Of a DNA stretch of 64,000 nucleotides, positions 9,518 to 18,666 are shown in pieces. The notes under the pieces were generated by a model. That model saw only the letters and a list, made by a program, of their open reading frames with translations, searched no databases and had not been told where the DNA came from. Origin of the DNA: an uncultured Nitrospira sp. (GTDB lineage Bacteria > Nitrospirota > Nitrospiria > Nitrospirales > Nitrospiraceae); contig CABVSR010000002.1 of the NCBI GenBank assembly GCA_902500995.1, positions 62,001 to 126,000 on the forward strand, in the 5' to 3' direction. The stretch's first letter is position 1. The number at the start of each line of letters is the position of its first letter. The position numbers and the translations under genes were made by a program.

Positions 9518-9667
9518 GTCGAAGGCTCGGTGTACGATGGCGCCTTGGTGATCACCATGACGAGGTCGCCGCTCGCCCCTGTACCATCTTGCGACATGAG
9601 ACACGCTCGCAGAGGGTCGGTCGTCGCTCTTGGAAGGCGTTAAGACCCGGAGGCCTGTCGTTTACGC

Positions 9668-12600
9668 ATGACCTCGGTGCTGCTGACTTTGCAACGTCTG
9701 GTCCCCTGGGCCACCGGACTCTCTATCGGGGTACCGGTGGCGGCCTTTCTGTATTGGTTCTATAACCCCGCCATACCCGCTGAGTGGCTGCCCTACGCCG
9801 GGACGGTGAAACCGGCGACCATGGCTGCGGTCTTTTTTTGCGGCCTGTCCTTGTGGCTGCAGGCCGACGAGCAGCAGGTCACGCAACTGAAACGGAGGAC
9901 GGGACAGGGCCTTGCCGCTCTCGCCTTTCTTCTGGCAGCGGGGACCATGGCGGAATATTTCTTGTCCATCGATCTGGGTATCGATCTCTGGTTCATCCCC
10001 TCGCCCGATTACGCCCTCGACTCCCATCCCGGCCGGATGGCGCCGGCCACGGCCTTCGCCATCCTCATGTTGAGCCTGGCCTTGCTGCGGTTCGATTCGA
10101 ACCAGAGCGGGCAGGAAGATGCCGGCCATTACCTTGCGCTTCTCGGGGGTACGGTAGGGGCGATCGCGCTTGTGGGATATCTCTATGGCGTGCGGACGCT
10201 CTACAAGGTCGGCACGTCGAATTCCATTTCCATCATCAGCGCCGCCCTCCTGCTGACGCTCGGCCTCGGCATCCTCAGCGCCCGGCCCGCCCGCGGGTTC
10301 ATGTCCACGCTGACCGGCGACGATTTGGGTGCCGTGATGTTGCGGCGCGTTTTGCCGTTCGCCATTGCCCTGCCGATTCTGGCTGGATGGATTCGCATCG
10401 CCGCCCAGCGGTCGGGTCACTACGATTTCAATTTCGGCGTGGCGCTGGCTGTGGCCGTGGTCCTGCTGATCATGCTGGCCTTTCTCTGGTATCTGGCCGG
10501 TAACCTCAACCGCACCGACGGCCAGAAGAAGCATATCCTGCAGATCTTGCAGCAACGCGAGGCCAGGCATCGACTGGCGCTGAAGGCAGGCCGCATGGGC
10601 ACATTCCATCAGGATCTCGACCGCCAGACACTGGTATTTTCTCCGGAACTCGAACACATTTTCGGCCTGCCTGCGATGACGTTCGGCAGTACGTTCGCCG
10701 CCTTCCAGGACTTGATTCACCCCGAGGACCGGCAGCGAGTGCTGGAGACCATCAACAGAGCCATTCAGAACCGGGGTGCCTATGATCTGGAGTGCCGTAT
10801 CCTCCGGAAAGCTGCTCCCGGCGAAGCCTGGATCGCGGTCACCGGGCAGGTGCTTCCGGACTCCGCCGGTCATCCCCGGCAAATCACCGGCGTGATGTTC
10901 GACATCACGGAACGCAAGGAGGCCGAAACCGCCCTGAAAGAAAGCGAAGAGCGCTTCCGGCATCTCTTTGAACAGGCGTCGGACGGCATCGTGACCGCCG
11001 ATATGAACGGGCAGTACCTCGATGTGAACAGCCGCGCGTGCCAGATGTTGGGCTACACGCAAGAGGAATTGCTCAGGTTGCGGGTACCCGACCTGCTCGA
11101 TCCGCAGGACTACCCCCGGCTCAGGGCGATCAAGGCCGATTTGCTTCAGGGACACCGGCATTCAGGCGAGTGGAAACTCCGCAGGAAAGACGGTGGGACC
11201 ATTTCCGTCGAGATCAGCGCCAGGTTGCAGCCGGACCGGCGCTGGCATGCCATTGTGAGAGACATCACCGAACGTAAACGGGCCGATGCGGGGTTGCGCG
11301 AGAGTGAGGCCTACTTTCGCATGCTGGCCGACGCCACGCCGGTATTGGTCTGGAAAGCCGGGACGGACCGGCTCTGTTCCTGGCTCAACCGGTCGTGGCT
11401 GGAGTATACGGGACGCCTGCTCGAGGATGAACTGGGAACCGGGAGAACGGACAGTATTCACCCAGAAGACCGGGCCGAGTTCATCAGGGTCTACAATACG
11501 CACTTCTCGCAGCAGGCACCGTTCGAATTGGAATACCGCTTGCGCCGTCAGGACGGGACTTACGGCTGGATCCTGGATCGGGGTGTACCGCTTCTCAGCG
11601 CCACCGGAGTCTTCAGCGGGTACCTCGGCGCCGCCCTGGACATCACGGACCGGAAGCAGGCCGAAGAACGGCTGCAGCAATGGACCGTGGAACTCGAGAA
11701 ACGCGTTGATGAGCGGACGCGAGCCCTCATGCATTCGCAAGCGCGCCTGCGCGCCTTGGCCTCCGATCTTAGCGCTACGGAACAGCAGGAGCGCCGGCGG
11801 CTGGCGACGGAGCTGCATGACTACTTGGCGCAGTTGCTGGTCGTGGGCCGCATGAAACTCAGCCAGGCCAGGCCGCAAGTCCGAAACACCAAAACAGAAC
11901 AATTGCTGAGCGAGGCAGACGACATGCTCACGCAGTCGCTCAACTACACCCGATCACTCGTGGCCGAGTTGAGTCCGCAAATCCTCTATCAGTTCGGATT
12001 ACCTGCCGCGCTCAAATGGCTGGCCGGCCAGATGAACAGGCACGGGCTCTCGGTCGCCATCCATTGCGAGATGGACCAGCTTCCGCTCGCGGAAGAGAGC
12101 GCCGTGATTGTCTACCAGAGCGTGCGGGAACTCCTCTTCAACGTCGCGAAACATGCCGGCACGGGAGAAGCAACCATCGCATTGGATCAGGGCCCCGGCG
12201 ATCAGGTGCGCGTCACCGTATCCGATCAGGGCTGCGGGTTCAATCCGGCCATTCTCGCCGACAGCGATCGGCAACACCCCGGCCGGTTCGGACTCTTCAA
12301 TGTGCAGGAACGGATGGAGGCCGTCGGCGGCAGCCTGAGACTGACTTCCGCAGAAGGAATCGGCACCACCATCACGCTCAGCGCTCCGCTCAATCCTGCA
12401 CCCGATACGACTCCGGACTCGAGCCTGGCACATTCAACCTCGCCCGACGCGAATTCCCTGACGCCCTCGTCCCGATTACGCATTCTCTTGGTCGACGACC
12501 ATGCCATGGTCCGCCAGGGACTCCGAAGCGTCTTGGACAGTTACCCCGATCTTGAAGTAGTGGGTGAAGCAGGAGATGGAGCGGCGGCGATCAGCATTGC

Positions 12601-12844
12601 CGCCGCCCTGAAACCGGATGTGGTCGTCATGGACATCAACATGCCGATGATCGACGGTATCGAAGCCACCCGCCATATCACCAGCGAGCGACCGGATGTG
12701 GTGGTCATCGGGCTGTCGGTTCAAAACGAGCGGCACATCGAGGAAGCGATGCTCAAGGCCGGGGCGGCGGTCTTTGTCACCAAAGAACGCGCCGCCGGCC
12801 AATTGTACGACGCCATCGTGAGCACCGTGCGGACGAGACGGTAA
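9668..12844 (+). CDS. Membrane PAS-PAS-PAS-HisKA_3 sensor kinase with C-terminal receiver
   Basis: 1058 aa. The N-terminal 280 residues contain seven or eight hydrophobic helices and form an integral membrane sensor. Three PAS domains follow (about 300-418, 425-540, 545-665), then HisKA_3 with His717 (ATELHDYLAQLL), HATPase_c (FGLFNVQERM) and a terminal NarL-like receiver (VVVMDINMP) without HTH. The start is the first ATG of the frame; no strong ribosome-binding site is visible. The kinase core is a paralogue of those at 4773 and 7475. Its expression appears to be part of the CYAGGG set. Confidence 0.93.
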   Translation: MTSVLLTLQRLVPWATGLSIGVPVAAFLYWFYNPAIPAEWLPYAGTVKPATMAAVFFCGLSLWLQADEQQVTQLKRRTGQGLAALAFLLAAGTMAEYFLSIDLGIDLWFIPSPDYALDSHPGRMAPATAFAILMLSLALLRFDSNQSGQEDAGHYLALLGGTVGAIALVGYLYGVRTLYKVGTSNSISIISAALLLTLGLGILSARPARGFMSTLTGDDLGAVMLRRVLPFAIALPILAGWIRIAAQRSGHYDFNFGVALAVAVVLLIMLAFLWYLAGNLNRTDGQKKHILQILQQREARHRLALKAGRMGTFHQDLDRQTLVFSPELEHIFGLPAMTFGSTFAAFQDLIHPEDRQRVLETINRAIQNRGAYDLECRILRKAAPGEAWIAVTGQVLPDSAGHPRQITGVMFDITERKEAETALKESEERFRHLFEQASDGIVTADMNGQYLDVNSRACQMLGYTQEELLRLRVPDLLDPQDYPRLRAIKADLLQGHRHSGEWKLRRKDGGTISVEISARLQPDRRWHAIVRDITERKRADAGLRESEAYFRMLADATPVLVWKAGTDRLCSWLNRSWLEYTGRLLEDELGTGRTDSIHPEDRAEFIRVYNTHFSQQAPFELEYRLRRQDGTYGWILDRGVPLLSATGVFSGYLGAALDITDRKQAEERLQQWTVELEKRVDERTRALMHSQARLRALASDLSATEQQERRRLATELHDYLAQLLVVGRMKLSQARPQVRNTKTEQLLSEADDMLTQSLNYTRSLVAELSPQILYQFGLPAALKWLAGQMNRHGLSVAIHCEMDQLPLAEESAVIVYQSVRELLFNVAKHAGTGEATIALDQGPGDQVRVTVSDQGCGFNPAILADSDRQHPGRFGLFNVQERMEAVGGSLRLTSAEGIGTTITLSAPLNPAPDTTPDSSLAHSTSPDANSLTPSSRLRILLVDDHAMVRQGLRSVLDSYPDLEVVGEAGDGAAAISIAAALKPDVVVMDINMPMIDGIEATRHITSERPDVVVIGLSVQNERHIEEAMLKAGAAVFVTKERAAGQLYDAIVSTVRTRR

Positions 12845-12862
12845 CCCGCTCGCCCGCGCGAT

Positions 12863-13030
12863 TCATACTGCCGGCGGGCGCCGGCCCATCACCATCCCGA
12901 TCACCGCCAGAATCAAAAAGATCACGAACAATACATAGGCGATATGCGTCGCCGTGCCCGCGACTCCGCTGACGCCGAGGACGCCTGCAATCAGCCCGAT
13001 CACTAAAAATGTCACTGCCCAACTCAACAT
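12863..13030 (-). CDS. DUF1328-type small membrane protein
   Basis: 55 aa: [20 protein letters not shown] at the start, a second hydrophobic stretch ([20 protein letters not shown]) and a short Arg/Pro tail. Two transmembrane helices with Gly-rich packing are typical of the DUF1328/YtjA family of stress-associated inner-membrane peptides of unknown function. A GAGGTG ribosome-binding site stands just before the ATG. It is the last gene of the run of minus-strand genes that starts at 16304, 33 bp after the metallothionein-like gene. Confidence 0.85.
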   Translation of the reverse strand: MLSWAVTFLVIGLIAGVLGVSGVAGTATHIAYVLFVIFLILAVIGMVMGRRPPAV

Positions 13031-13063
13031 GATGGCACCTCATTTATAGGTGAAACAGGACGC

Positions 13064-13300
13064 TCATCTGTCGGGAGCCCCCGCAGAATGGTACGCATGC
13101 TCCGTACCACAGCCTTTATGCCCGCAGGAGCAATTTCCCGTCGGGGCTGCCGAGTTACGGCAGGCATCGGAACAAAACTCCCGCCCCTTTTCGGCCTCAC
13201 ATGCGCATGAAGGGTGCGCGCATGGTTTTTTTCGTGTCGTTGCCTCCGGCATTGGCCTATCCTTTCCGGCGGCAGGCGCCGCCTTCTTTTGCCCCTCCAT
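13064..13300 (-). CDS. Metallothionein-like Cys-rich protein
   Basis: 78 aa. A Lys-rich N-terminus of about 25 residues is followed by a Cys/His cluster: CAHPSCACEAEKGREFC, CSDAC and NCSCGHKGC, eight cysteines plus histidines. The spacing recalls bacterial metallothioneins of the SmtA/BmtA type, which bind Zn or Cd in the cytoplasm; the central FCSDAC matches the family's YCSEAC. The start lies 9 bp after the stop of the DUF1207-like gene, so the two are co-transcribed. It may buffer Zn or Cu during stress, consistent with the metal-efflux genes at 58-64 kb. Confidence 0.75.
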   Translation of the reverse strand: MEGQKKAAPAAGKDRPMPEATTRKKPCAHPSCACEAEKGREFCSDACRNSAAPTGNCSCGHKGCGTEHAYHSAGAPDR

Positions 13301-13309
13301 TTCGGAACC

Positions 13310-14446
13310 CTAAAACCACAAGTGGATGCCGACGCCGATCCACTCCACCCGCTGCGTAAACAACTGGCCGTCCGGGCTCGGGCCGGAATAGTACTCGCCC
13401 AGCACTTGGAGCTTCCGATCGCCGATCTTAGCGTTCTCGAACTGCAGTCCGGCCATCACCGACTGGGCCACGGACCAATTGGTCCTCGCATGGGTCTGGA
13501 AGTCCGCATAGGCCACCGGTCTGACCTTCCCGCCCAGGAACAGCCAAGGACTTTTCCACTCGACTCCGGCTTGAGTCGTTTCACGCCCCAAGGTGCTTGG
13601 TTCTTTTCTGACAATCGTCCCGACTCCGCCGTAGACCCGCAACCAGGTCGTCACATCATAGGAGAGCTTGAGATCGATCTCCTCGTAACTCAGATTGATC
13701 CGATTGACCTGGGGATTATTCAGGATGAATTCGTCACCCAAGTGCGAACTCTGGTGCCGGATACGCAAGAACCCCGACAGTTTATCGGCGCGATAACTGG
13801 TCACGATCCCGATCGTGTAGTCGGCATTGATCAAATCGATGGAACGTTTTTCCGGATCGAACACCCCAAAGACCCCGGCCTGTATACCCAACTCCCATTC
13901 GCCGTTGAAGGGAGCGGCATCGCGGTACACGGCGAAGGACTCGCCGAAGGAGCTGGCAAATTCCCGGCTGCCGGATGAGAGGGCATGATAGGCCGCACCG
14001 AAATGGGGCCAACGAAGGTCGGCGTGCAACGGATCGACCAGCAAGCCACGGGGGAGAAATTTCGAGTCGGATTCCGGCGTGGCCGCTTGTACGACACCCG
14101 CCCCGGGCGCAGGAGCGGGAGCTGGTCCGGTCCGAACTTCGGCCCGCTCGACTCCTGGAATGGCCTCCAACGCGGTGACGATTTTGGCCGGATCTTCGGC
14201 CCCCAACCGTTTGGCGTAGACGACCACTCGACCCTGCTCCACCTGCACCACTGCTCCCGAGAGGTGAAACTCATGTTCCAGCAGACCCACCGCGTATCCA
14301 GCAATGTATTCGTCGGATGCGGCCGTCGCTAAACCAGGAACTGCGACGAGACACAGCAGCAGCAAGGCCCAAGCAATCTCCGCTCGCCTGCCTTGTCCGG
14401 CGTTCCCGTACCACAACCTGTTCCACCCTCCAGCCTCGTCCGCCAC
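13310..14446 (-). CDS. DUF1207-like outer-membrane protein with BON-like N-terminus
   Basis: 378 aa from a GTG three bases after the upstream stop. An N-terminal hydrophobic signal (ALLLLCLVAVPGLATAA, about 28-44) precedes a small alpha/beta segment resembling a BON or secretin-like fold (VVQVEQGRVVVYAKRLG... GVERAEV, about 60-105). After a Pro/Ala linker, the motif FLPRGLLVDPLHADLRWPHF begins a beta-barrel-like region with alternating aromatic residues and a terminal Phe, the usual outer-membrane sorting signal. This resembles DUF1207 proteins, whose function is unknown. Its place between an OmpA-like barrel and a metallothionein points to an envelope stress role. Confidence 0.78.
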   Translation of the reverse strand: MADEAGGWNRLWYGNAGQGRRAEIAWALLLLCLVAVPGLATAASDEYIAGYAVGLLEHEFHLSGAVVQVEQGRVVVYAKRLGAEDPAKIVTALEAIPGVERAEVRTGPAPAPAPGAGVVQAATPESDSKFLPRGLLVDPLHADLRWPHFGAAYHALSSGSREFASSFGESFAVYRDAAPFNGEWELGIQAGVFGVFDPEKRSIDLINADYTIGIVTSYRADKLSGFLRIRHQSSHLGDEFILNNPQVNRINLSYEEIDLKLSYDVTTWLRVYGGVGTIVRKEPSTLGRETTQAGVEWKSPWLFLGGKVRPVAYADFQTHARTNWSVAQSVMAGLQFENAKIGDRKLQVLGEYYSGPSPDGQLFTQRVEWIGVGIHLWF

Positions 14447-14448
14447 GG

Positions 14449-15045
14449 CTAGAAATGGAAATTGAGGCCAACGGTAATCATGTGGCCGTTGTCCTGAAAT
14501 TTTTTATCGACGATGTTTTGATCGCGAGATTCGATCTTCTCCAGCCAGATGTAGCGGTACGTGCTATCGATCGACACGTGCTTGTTGAAGAAAAATTGTA
14601 GCCCGCCACCAGCGTGTGCGCCGAACCGGTTCTGCGTATCATCGAAGCCGCCAGGTCCTTTGACCGTGGTGTAATACCAGCCTCCGCCGCCCAGCAGGAA
14701 CGGAGCCAATCTCGTGGTACCGAACGGGTAGATCAGGGCGGACACTTGGACCGGATAGGTATGGACGCGACTATCTCCGATATCGTTGCGCCGATAGTCC
14801 GCGGAGCCTTCAAACGCCAGATAACGCCACGGGTGCAGGCGTACCTGCCCGCCCCCGAACCAACGGCTGGAGCCATCCTTGGGATCCACATAGGTCGCGC
14901 GACCACCGATCGACAGGAGGCCGATATCGATCTGCTCAAACAGGCCCTTGTCGTCCGCCGCCGAAGCGGAAGGGGCGCTCACGCCGCCGATCATGAGGGC
15001 GGATGCGCATAACACGACTGCTCCCCACAACACCCTTGGTTTCAT
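14449..15045 (-). CDS. Outer-membrane beta-barrel protein (OmpA/OMP_b-brl-like)
   Basis: 198 aa. Start at the ATG with an AGAGGAG site; a signal peptide ending near SAPSASAADD is evident. The mature part has alternating hydrophobic strands with Gly/aromatic turns (ATYVDPKDGSSRWFGGGQVRL, APFLLGGGGWYYTTV, AGGGLQFFFNKHVSIDSTYRY) and ends in NFHF, so it is an eight-strand-type barrel. The lower part of the sequence overlaps nothing else, and the next gene begins three bases after its stop. Likely structural or adhesive; no enzymatic motif is seen. Confidence 0.85.
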   Translation of the reverse strand: MKPRVLWGAVVLCASALMIGGVSAPSASAADDKGLFEQIDIGLLSIGGRATYVDPKDGSSRWFGGGQVRLHPWRYLAFEGSADYRRNDIGDSRVHTYPVQVSALIYPFGTTRLAPFLLGGGGWYYTTVKGPGGFDDTQNRFGAHAGGGLQFFFNKHVSIDSTYRYIWLEKIESRDQNIVDKKFQDNGHMITVGLNFHF

Positions 15046-15090
15046 TGTCGGTCTCCTCTGTGAATGTGGCAATGTGGCTGGCTCCTCCGG

Positions 15091-15429
15091 TTAGGACTGA
15101 CTCGGCTTGTCGGCGTGGCTTTCAAACCACTCATCGACCCACCGTTTCACTTCCTCCCGGCGATCGCCGTACCGTTCCTGAATCTTGCCTTCCAGGATAT
15201 CGATTCGCCCTTCGATCAACATCAGATCGTCTTCCGTGAATTCAGCCCACTTCGCCTTGAGTTCGCCTTTGAATTGTTTCCATTTACCTGCGATCTGATC
15301 CTGATTCACAACCAAGACCGGCCCGGCTGCTCCTCGCGGAGTCAGTCTGTCGCCTGCCTGTGCCACCGCCGTCATCAGCACCATCCCCATCAGGGGAAGG
15401 CCGACTCTCCTCCACTGTATGAGTGCCAT
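15091..15429 (-). CDS. Exported CsbD-like stress protein
   Basis: 112 aa from the ATG after GGAGAGG. Residues 1-24 look like a signal peptide (RRVGLPLMGMVLMTAVAQA). Residues about 47-105 form a CsbD domain (KWKQFKGELKAKWAEFTEDD... GKIQERYGDRREEVKRWVDEWFE). It is a clear paralogue of the cytoplasmic CsbD protein encoded at 15823-16068. CsbD proteins are small, abundant, stress-induced and of unknown function, and are normally cytosolic; an exported copy is unusual. Confidence 0.85.
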   Translation of the reverse strand: MALIQWRRVGLPLMGMVLMTAVAQAGDRLTPRGAAGPVLVVNQDQIAGKWKQFKGELKAKWAEFTEDDLMLIEGRIDILEGKIQERYGDRREEVKRWVDEWFESHADKPSQS

Positions 15430-15500
15430 CGCCACCTCTCCTTGACATCCTTGGCAGAGGCGTGCCGGCGCGCGGTACCCCACCGGCACGCCCGACCGAT

Positions 15501-15779
15501 TTAGTGATCGATCTTGGTCTGACCGCTCTGAGCGTCAACGTAGACCTTCTGGGTCTTGTTGTTGGAGTCGATGATTTCGACTTCATAGACGGTCCGCCCG
15601 TCTTCCTTTCCGATCTCAGCCTCGACGGCCTTACCTGGAACCGCCTTCAGCGCGTGCCTGACGGCGTCTTCCAAGGTGACGGTAGCCGTGGCGGCCAATT
15701 GCTTGTTGGTTTCAAACAAGGCCCAGGCCGGGCTTGCCATCACCCCGGACAACAACGCCATCGCAATAATTTTTTTCAT
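15501..15779 (-). CDS. Periplasmic PepSY-domain protein
   Basis: 92 aa with a signal peptide (MKKIIAMALLSGVMASPAWA) and a single PepSY domain (VTLEDAVRHALKAVPGKAVEAEIGKEDGRTVYEVEI, then KVYVDAQSGQ). PepSY domains are thought to bind or inhibit peptidases or other envelope proteins. The ribosome-binding site AAAGGAG is strong. It sits between two CsbD-like genes in the envelope stress run. Confidence 0.88.
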   Translation of the reverse strand: MKKIIAMALLSGVMASPAWALFETNKQLAATATVTLEDAVRHALKAVPGKAVEAEIGKEDGRTVYEVEIIDSNNKTQKVYVDAQSGQTKIDH

Positions 15780-15822
15780 CTCGTGTACTCCTTTATAGTG
15801 CTGTCAGTAAGCGTCACCGGAA

Positions 15823-16068
15823 TCAGCGGGGAGGTTGAGCCTCTCGGCGCTGGGCTCCCGGTTGGGATTGCCCTTGCCGGGTGTACCAATCATCGGCCCA
15901 GCGCATGACTTCGTCTTTTTTATCGCCGTAACGCTCCTGGATGCGTCCGACGAACTTGTCGTAATCCCCTTCGATCTGCTTCAGATCGTCATCCGTAAAT
16001 TTGCCCCACTGCTTTTTGACTTCGCCTTTGAACTGCACCCATTTTCCTTTGAATTGATCGGTATTCAT
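15823..16068 (-). CDS. CsbD family stress protein (cytoplasmic)
   Basis: 81 aa, no signal peptide. The CsbD domain spans about residues 4-64 (KGKWVQFKGEVKKQWGKFTDDD... GRIQERYGDKKDEVMRWADDWY), followed by a polar Gln/Arg-rich tail. The ATG overlaps the TGA of the preceding 79-aa gene and also has its own GGAGG-type site. In Bacillus and proteobacteria this family belongs to the SigB or RpoS general stress regulons. Confidence 0.92.
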   Translation of the reverse strand: MNTDQFKGKWVQFKGEVKKQWGKFTDDDLKQIEGDYDKFVGRIQERYGDKKDEVMRWADDWYTRQGQSQPGAQRREAQPPR

Positions 16069-16304
16069 GACACTCCTCCCTGTTGATGGATGGCCGCCGC
16101 GGAAGCCTGCCCGCCTGATACGGCAGCCTCTCCGCGACCACGTTGCCGAACGGCGCTCTTTAATACCCGATGAGAAGGAGACCGGAAGGCAAGACCGTTT
16201 TTGCCGCCCCGGTACAGCACCACGCAGTTGTCGTCCTCGTCCGCGCCTTCCGTGAGCGTCACCACGACCTTGGCCTTGACTCCCTGCTCTTTCAGATGTT
16301 TCAT
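16065..16304 (-). CDS. Hypothetical protein, first gene of the envelope stress operon
   Basis: 79 aa, family not recognised. It has a strong GGGAGG ribosome-binding site and lies about 22 nt after a predicted transcription start. The first half (MKHLKEQGVKAKVVVTLTEG... CVVLYRGGKNG) looks folded; the second half is Arg/Ala/Gln-rich and low in complexity. The ATGA overlap with csbD supports real translation. A leader-like role in coupling csbD translation is possible. Confidence 0.6.
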   Translation of the reverse strand: MKHLKEQGVKAKVVVTLTEGADEDDNCVVLYRGGKNGLAFRSPSHRVLKSAVRQRGRGEAAVSGGQASAAAIHQQGGVS

Positions 16305-16332
16305 CTGCGCCTCCCGACGGTGATCTTTATTT

Positions 16333-16377
16333 GTTATAACTCCCCGGCAGACGATGGATGACTGGACATACCCCTAG
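16333..16377 (-). promoter_or_regulatory. CYAGGG-box promoter of the eight-gene envelope operon
   Basis: Read in the minus direction: box CTAGGGGTATGTCCAG (16377-16362), 23 bp, then TATAAC (16338-16333). The predicted transcript starts about 22 nt before the ATG at 16304. All eight genes down to 12863 are separated by at most 71 bp and no other box was seen among them. Confidence 0.7.
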
Positions 16378-16472
16378 TTTTCGCAGCGGTCTGCCGCCAC
16401 AGATCGTGGCCACTACGTAGATGGATGATTGAGATCAGGACGAAGGAGAGGGTGAAGCCTTACTGCGAGGCC

Positions 16473-18614
16473 TTAGGCCTCGAGGGACGCGTTGGAACGG
16501 CTGAGGATGGCCACCGACCTTGCTTGCGTGGTGTAGCCCTCCCCACCTTTAAACGTGGGAGCCGGGTCGGGAATCGCGGATTGGGCCGTGTCGAGCGTGA
16601 GCCTCCAGCAGACGGAGGTTTCAGATGAGGGCAGCAAAAATTCTACGGCTTCATGGTGCGCATTGAGCAGAACCATGAACGTATCATCGACAATCGAGTT
16701 GCCGCGGCTGTCTTTCTCTTCGATGGCATCGCCGGCCAGCACGAAGCCGATCGCGCGCAGGTGCCCTTGCGTCCAATCGGCCTCGTCCATCTCTTTACCG
16801 TCGGCGCGCAGCCAGACGATATCTTTCACTTCGGATCCGTGGATCTGCCGCCCTTGGAAAAAGCGCCGGCGCCGGAAGACAGGATGGTCCTGGCGCAACG
16901 CGATGACTTCGCGGACGAAGCCAAGAAAGGCCCGGTTCTCCGGCGTCAGGGTCCAATCATGCCAACTGAGTTCATTGTCCTGGCAGTAGGCATTATTATT
17001 GCCCTGCTGCGTGCGCCCGATCTCATCACCGCCGCACAACATCGGCACACCCTGCGAGAGCAGCAACGTCGCCAGCATGTTGCGTTTCTGTCGGAAGCGC
17101 AGGTCGCGCACGGCGCGGTCGTCGGTGGGGCCCTCCACGCCGCAGTTCCAGCTCAGATTATCGTTATGGCCGTCCTGATTGCCCTCGCCGTTCGCTTCAT
17201 TGTGCTTCTCGTTGTACGACACCAAATCATGAAGGCTGAACCCGTCGTGCGCGGTGATGAAGTTGATGCTGGCGAAGGGCCGACGGCCGCTCATTTCATA
17301 GAGGTCGCTGCTGCCGGACAGCCGGTAGGCAAGCTCCGCGACTTGCCCCCCGTCGCCCTTCCAATACCGGCGGATCGTATCGCGGTATTTGCCGTTCCAT
17401 TCCGCCCAGCCGGCCGGGAAGTTGCCGACCTGATACCCGCCGTCGCCGAGGTCCCATGGTTCTGCGATCAGCTTCACCTGCGACAAGACCGGGTCCTGGT
17501 GAATGATGTCGAAAAAGGCGCTCAGTCGATCCACCTCGTGCAGCTCCCTGGCCAAGGTGGAGGCCAGATCGAAGCGAAAACCATCGACATGCATGTCCAG
17601 CACCCAGTACCGGAGACTGTCCATGATCAGCTGCAGCGTCCTGGGATGGCGCACATTCAGGCTGTTCCCGCAACCGGTGTAGTCCATGTAGTAGCGGGGG
17701 TCGTCCGCCACCAGCCTGTAATAGGCAGCGTTATCGATCCCTCGGAACGACAGGGTCGGTCCGAGATGGTTGCCTTCTGCCGTATGGTTGTAGACGACGT
17801 CGAGAATGACCTCGATGCCGGCACTGTGCAACGTCTTGACCATCGTTTTGAATTCTCGCACGTGCCGCCCCCGGACAGGGGACAAGGCGTAACGCATGTC
17901 GGGCGCAAAAAAACCGATGGTGTTGTAGCCCCAGTAATTGGTCAGCCCCTGATCGGTCAAATGTTTGTCCTGCACCGCATGGTGCACGGGCAGCAATTCC
18001 ACCGCCGTTACTCCGAGGCTCTGCAGATATTCGATCACCGCCGGCGTCGAGAGACCCGCATAGGTGCCGCGCAGATGTTCCGGCACGTTGGGATTCCGCG
18101 CCGTGAAACCCTTCACATGCACCTCATAAATGACCGTCTTCGACCAGGGCGTGCGGAGCAGATGATCGCCTCCCCAACTGAACGCCTGATCGACGACGAC
18201 ACATTTAGGGGTGTTTTCCGCATTGTCGCGTTCGTCGCGGACCAGATCCGCGTCCGGCTCACCGATCCGGTAGCCGAACATGCTGTCCGACAACCGGATC
18301 GTGTCCGCGATCGATTTCGCGTAGGGGTCGATCAGGAGTTTGGCGGGATTGAACCGGTGGCCGGCCGCAGGCTCGTAAGGCCCGTCGACGCGGTAGCCGT
18401 AATGGAGGCCGGGGCGCCCCTCCGGCAGGTACACATGCCAGGTTTGATTGGTCCGTTCCTCCAAACGAATCCGATGGGATTCCTTTGTCGCGTCCGGCCC
18501 GTCAAAGAGGCACAGTTCCACCGACGTGGCATTCTCAGAAAACAGGGCAAAATTCACCCCTTCCCCATCCCACGTGGCGCCCAGCGGATAGGGTCGGCCC
18601 GGCCATACCTTCAT
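16473..18614 (-). CDS. glgX: Glycogen debranching enzyme GlgX (GH13)
   Basis: 713 aa, full length for the family. An N-terminal CBM48-like domain ([30 protein letters not shown]) precedes the GH13 barrel. Catalytic signatures are visible: nucleophile Asp in [12 protein letters not shown], general acid Glu in [10 protein letters not shown] and the third acid in [13 protein letters not shown]. It cleaves alpha-1,6 branches of limit dextrins during glycogen use. It is the third gene of a run with the 62-aa membrane protein and the ferritin-like protein (52 bp gap), so glycogen breakdown and iron storage appear to be co-expressed. Confidence 0.96.
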   Translation of the reverse strand: MKVWPGRPYPLGATWDGEGVNFALFSENATSVELCLFDGPDATKESHRIRLEERTNQTWHVYLPEGRPGLHYGYRVDGPYEPAAGHRFNPAKLLIDPYAKSIADTIRLSDSMFGYRIGEPDADLVRDERDNAENTPKCVVVDQAFSWGGDHLLRTPWSKTVIYEVHVKGFTARNPNVPEHLRGTYAGLSTPAVIEYLQSLGVTAVELLPVHHAVQDKHLTDQGLTNYWGYNTIGFFAPDMRYALSPVRGRHVREFKTMVKTLHSAGIEVILDVVYNHTAEGNHLGPTLSFRGIDNAAYYRLVADDPRYYMDYTGCGNSLNVRHPRTLQLIMDSLRYWVLDMHVDGFRFDLASTLARELHEVDRLSAFFDIIHQDPVLSQVKLIAEPWDLGDGGYQVGNFPAGWAEWNGKYRDTIRRYWKGDGGQVAELAYRLSGSSDLYEMSGRRPFASINFITAHDGFSLHDLVSYNEKHNEANGEGNQDGHNDNLSWNCGVEGPTDDRAVRDLRFRQKRNMLATLLLSQGVPMLCGGDEIGRTQQGNNNAYCQDNELSWHDWTLTPENRAFLGFVREVIALRQDHPVFRRRRFFQGRQIHGSEVKDIVWLRADGKEMDEADWTQGHLRAIGFVLAGDAIEEKDSRGNSIVDDTFMVLLNAHHEAVEFLLPSSETSVCWRLTLDTAQSAIPDPAPTFKGGEGYTTQARSVAILSRSNASLEA

Positions 18615-18666
18615 GTCATCTCCATTCAGTCAGATCGCGGTACGCGCGTGGTTATGGTCGCGGACG

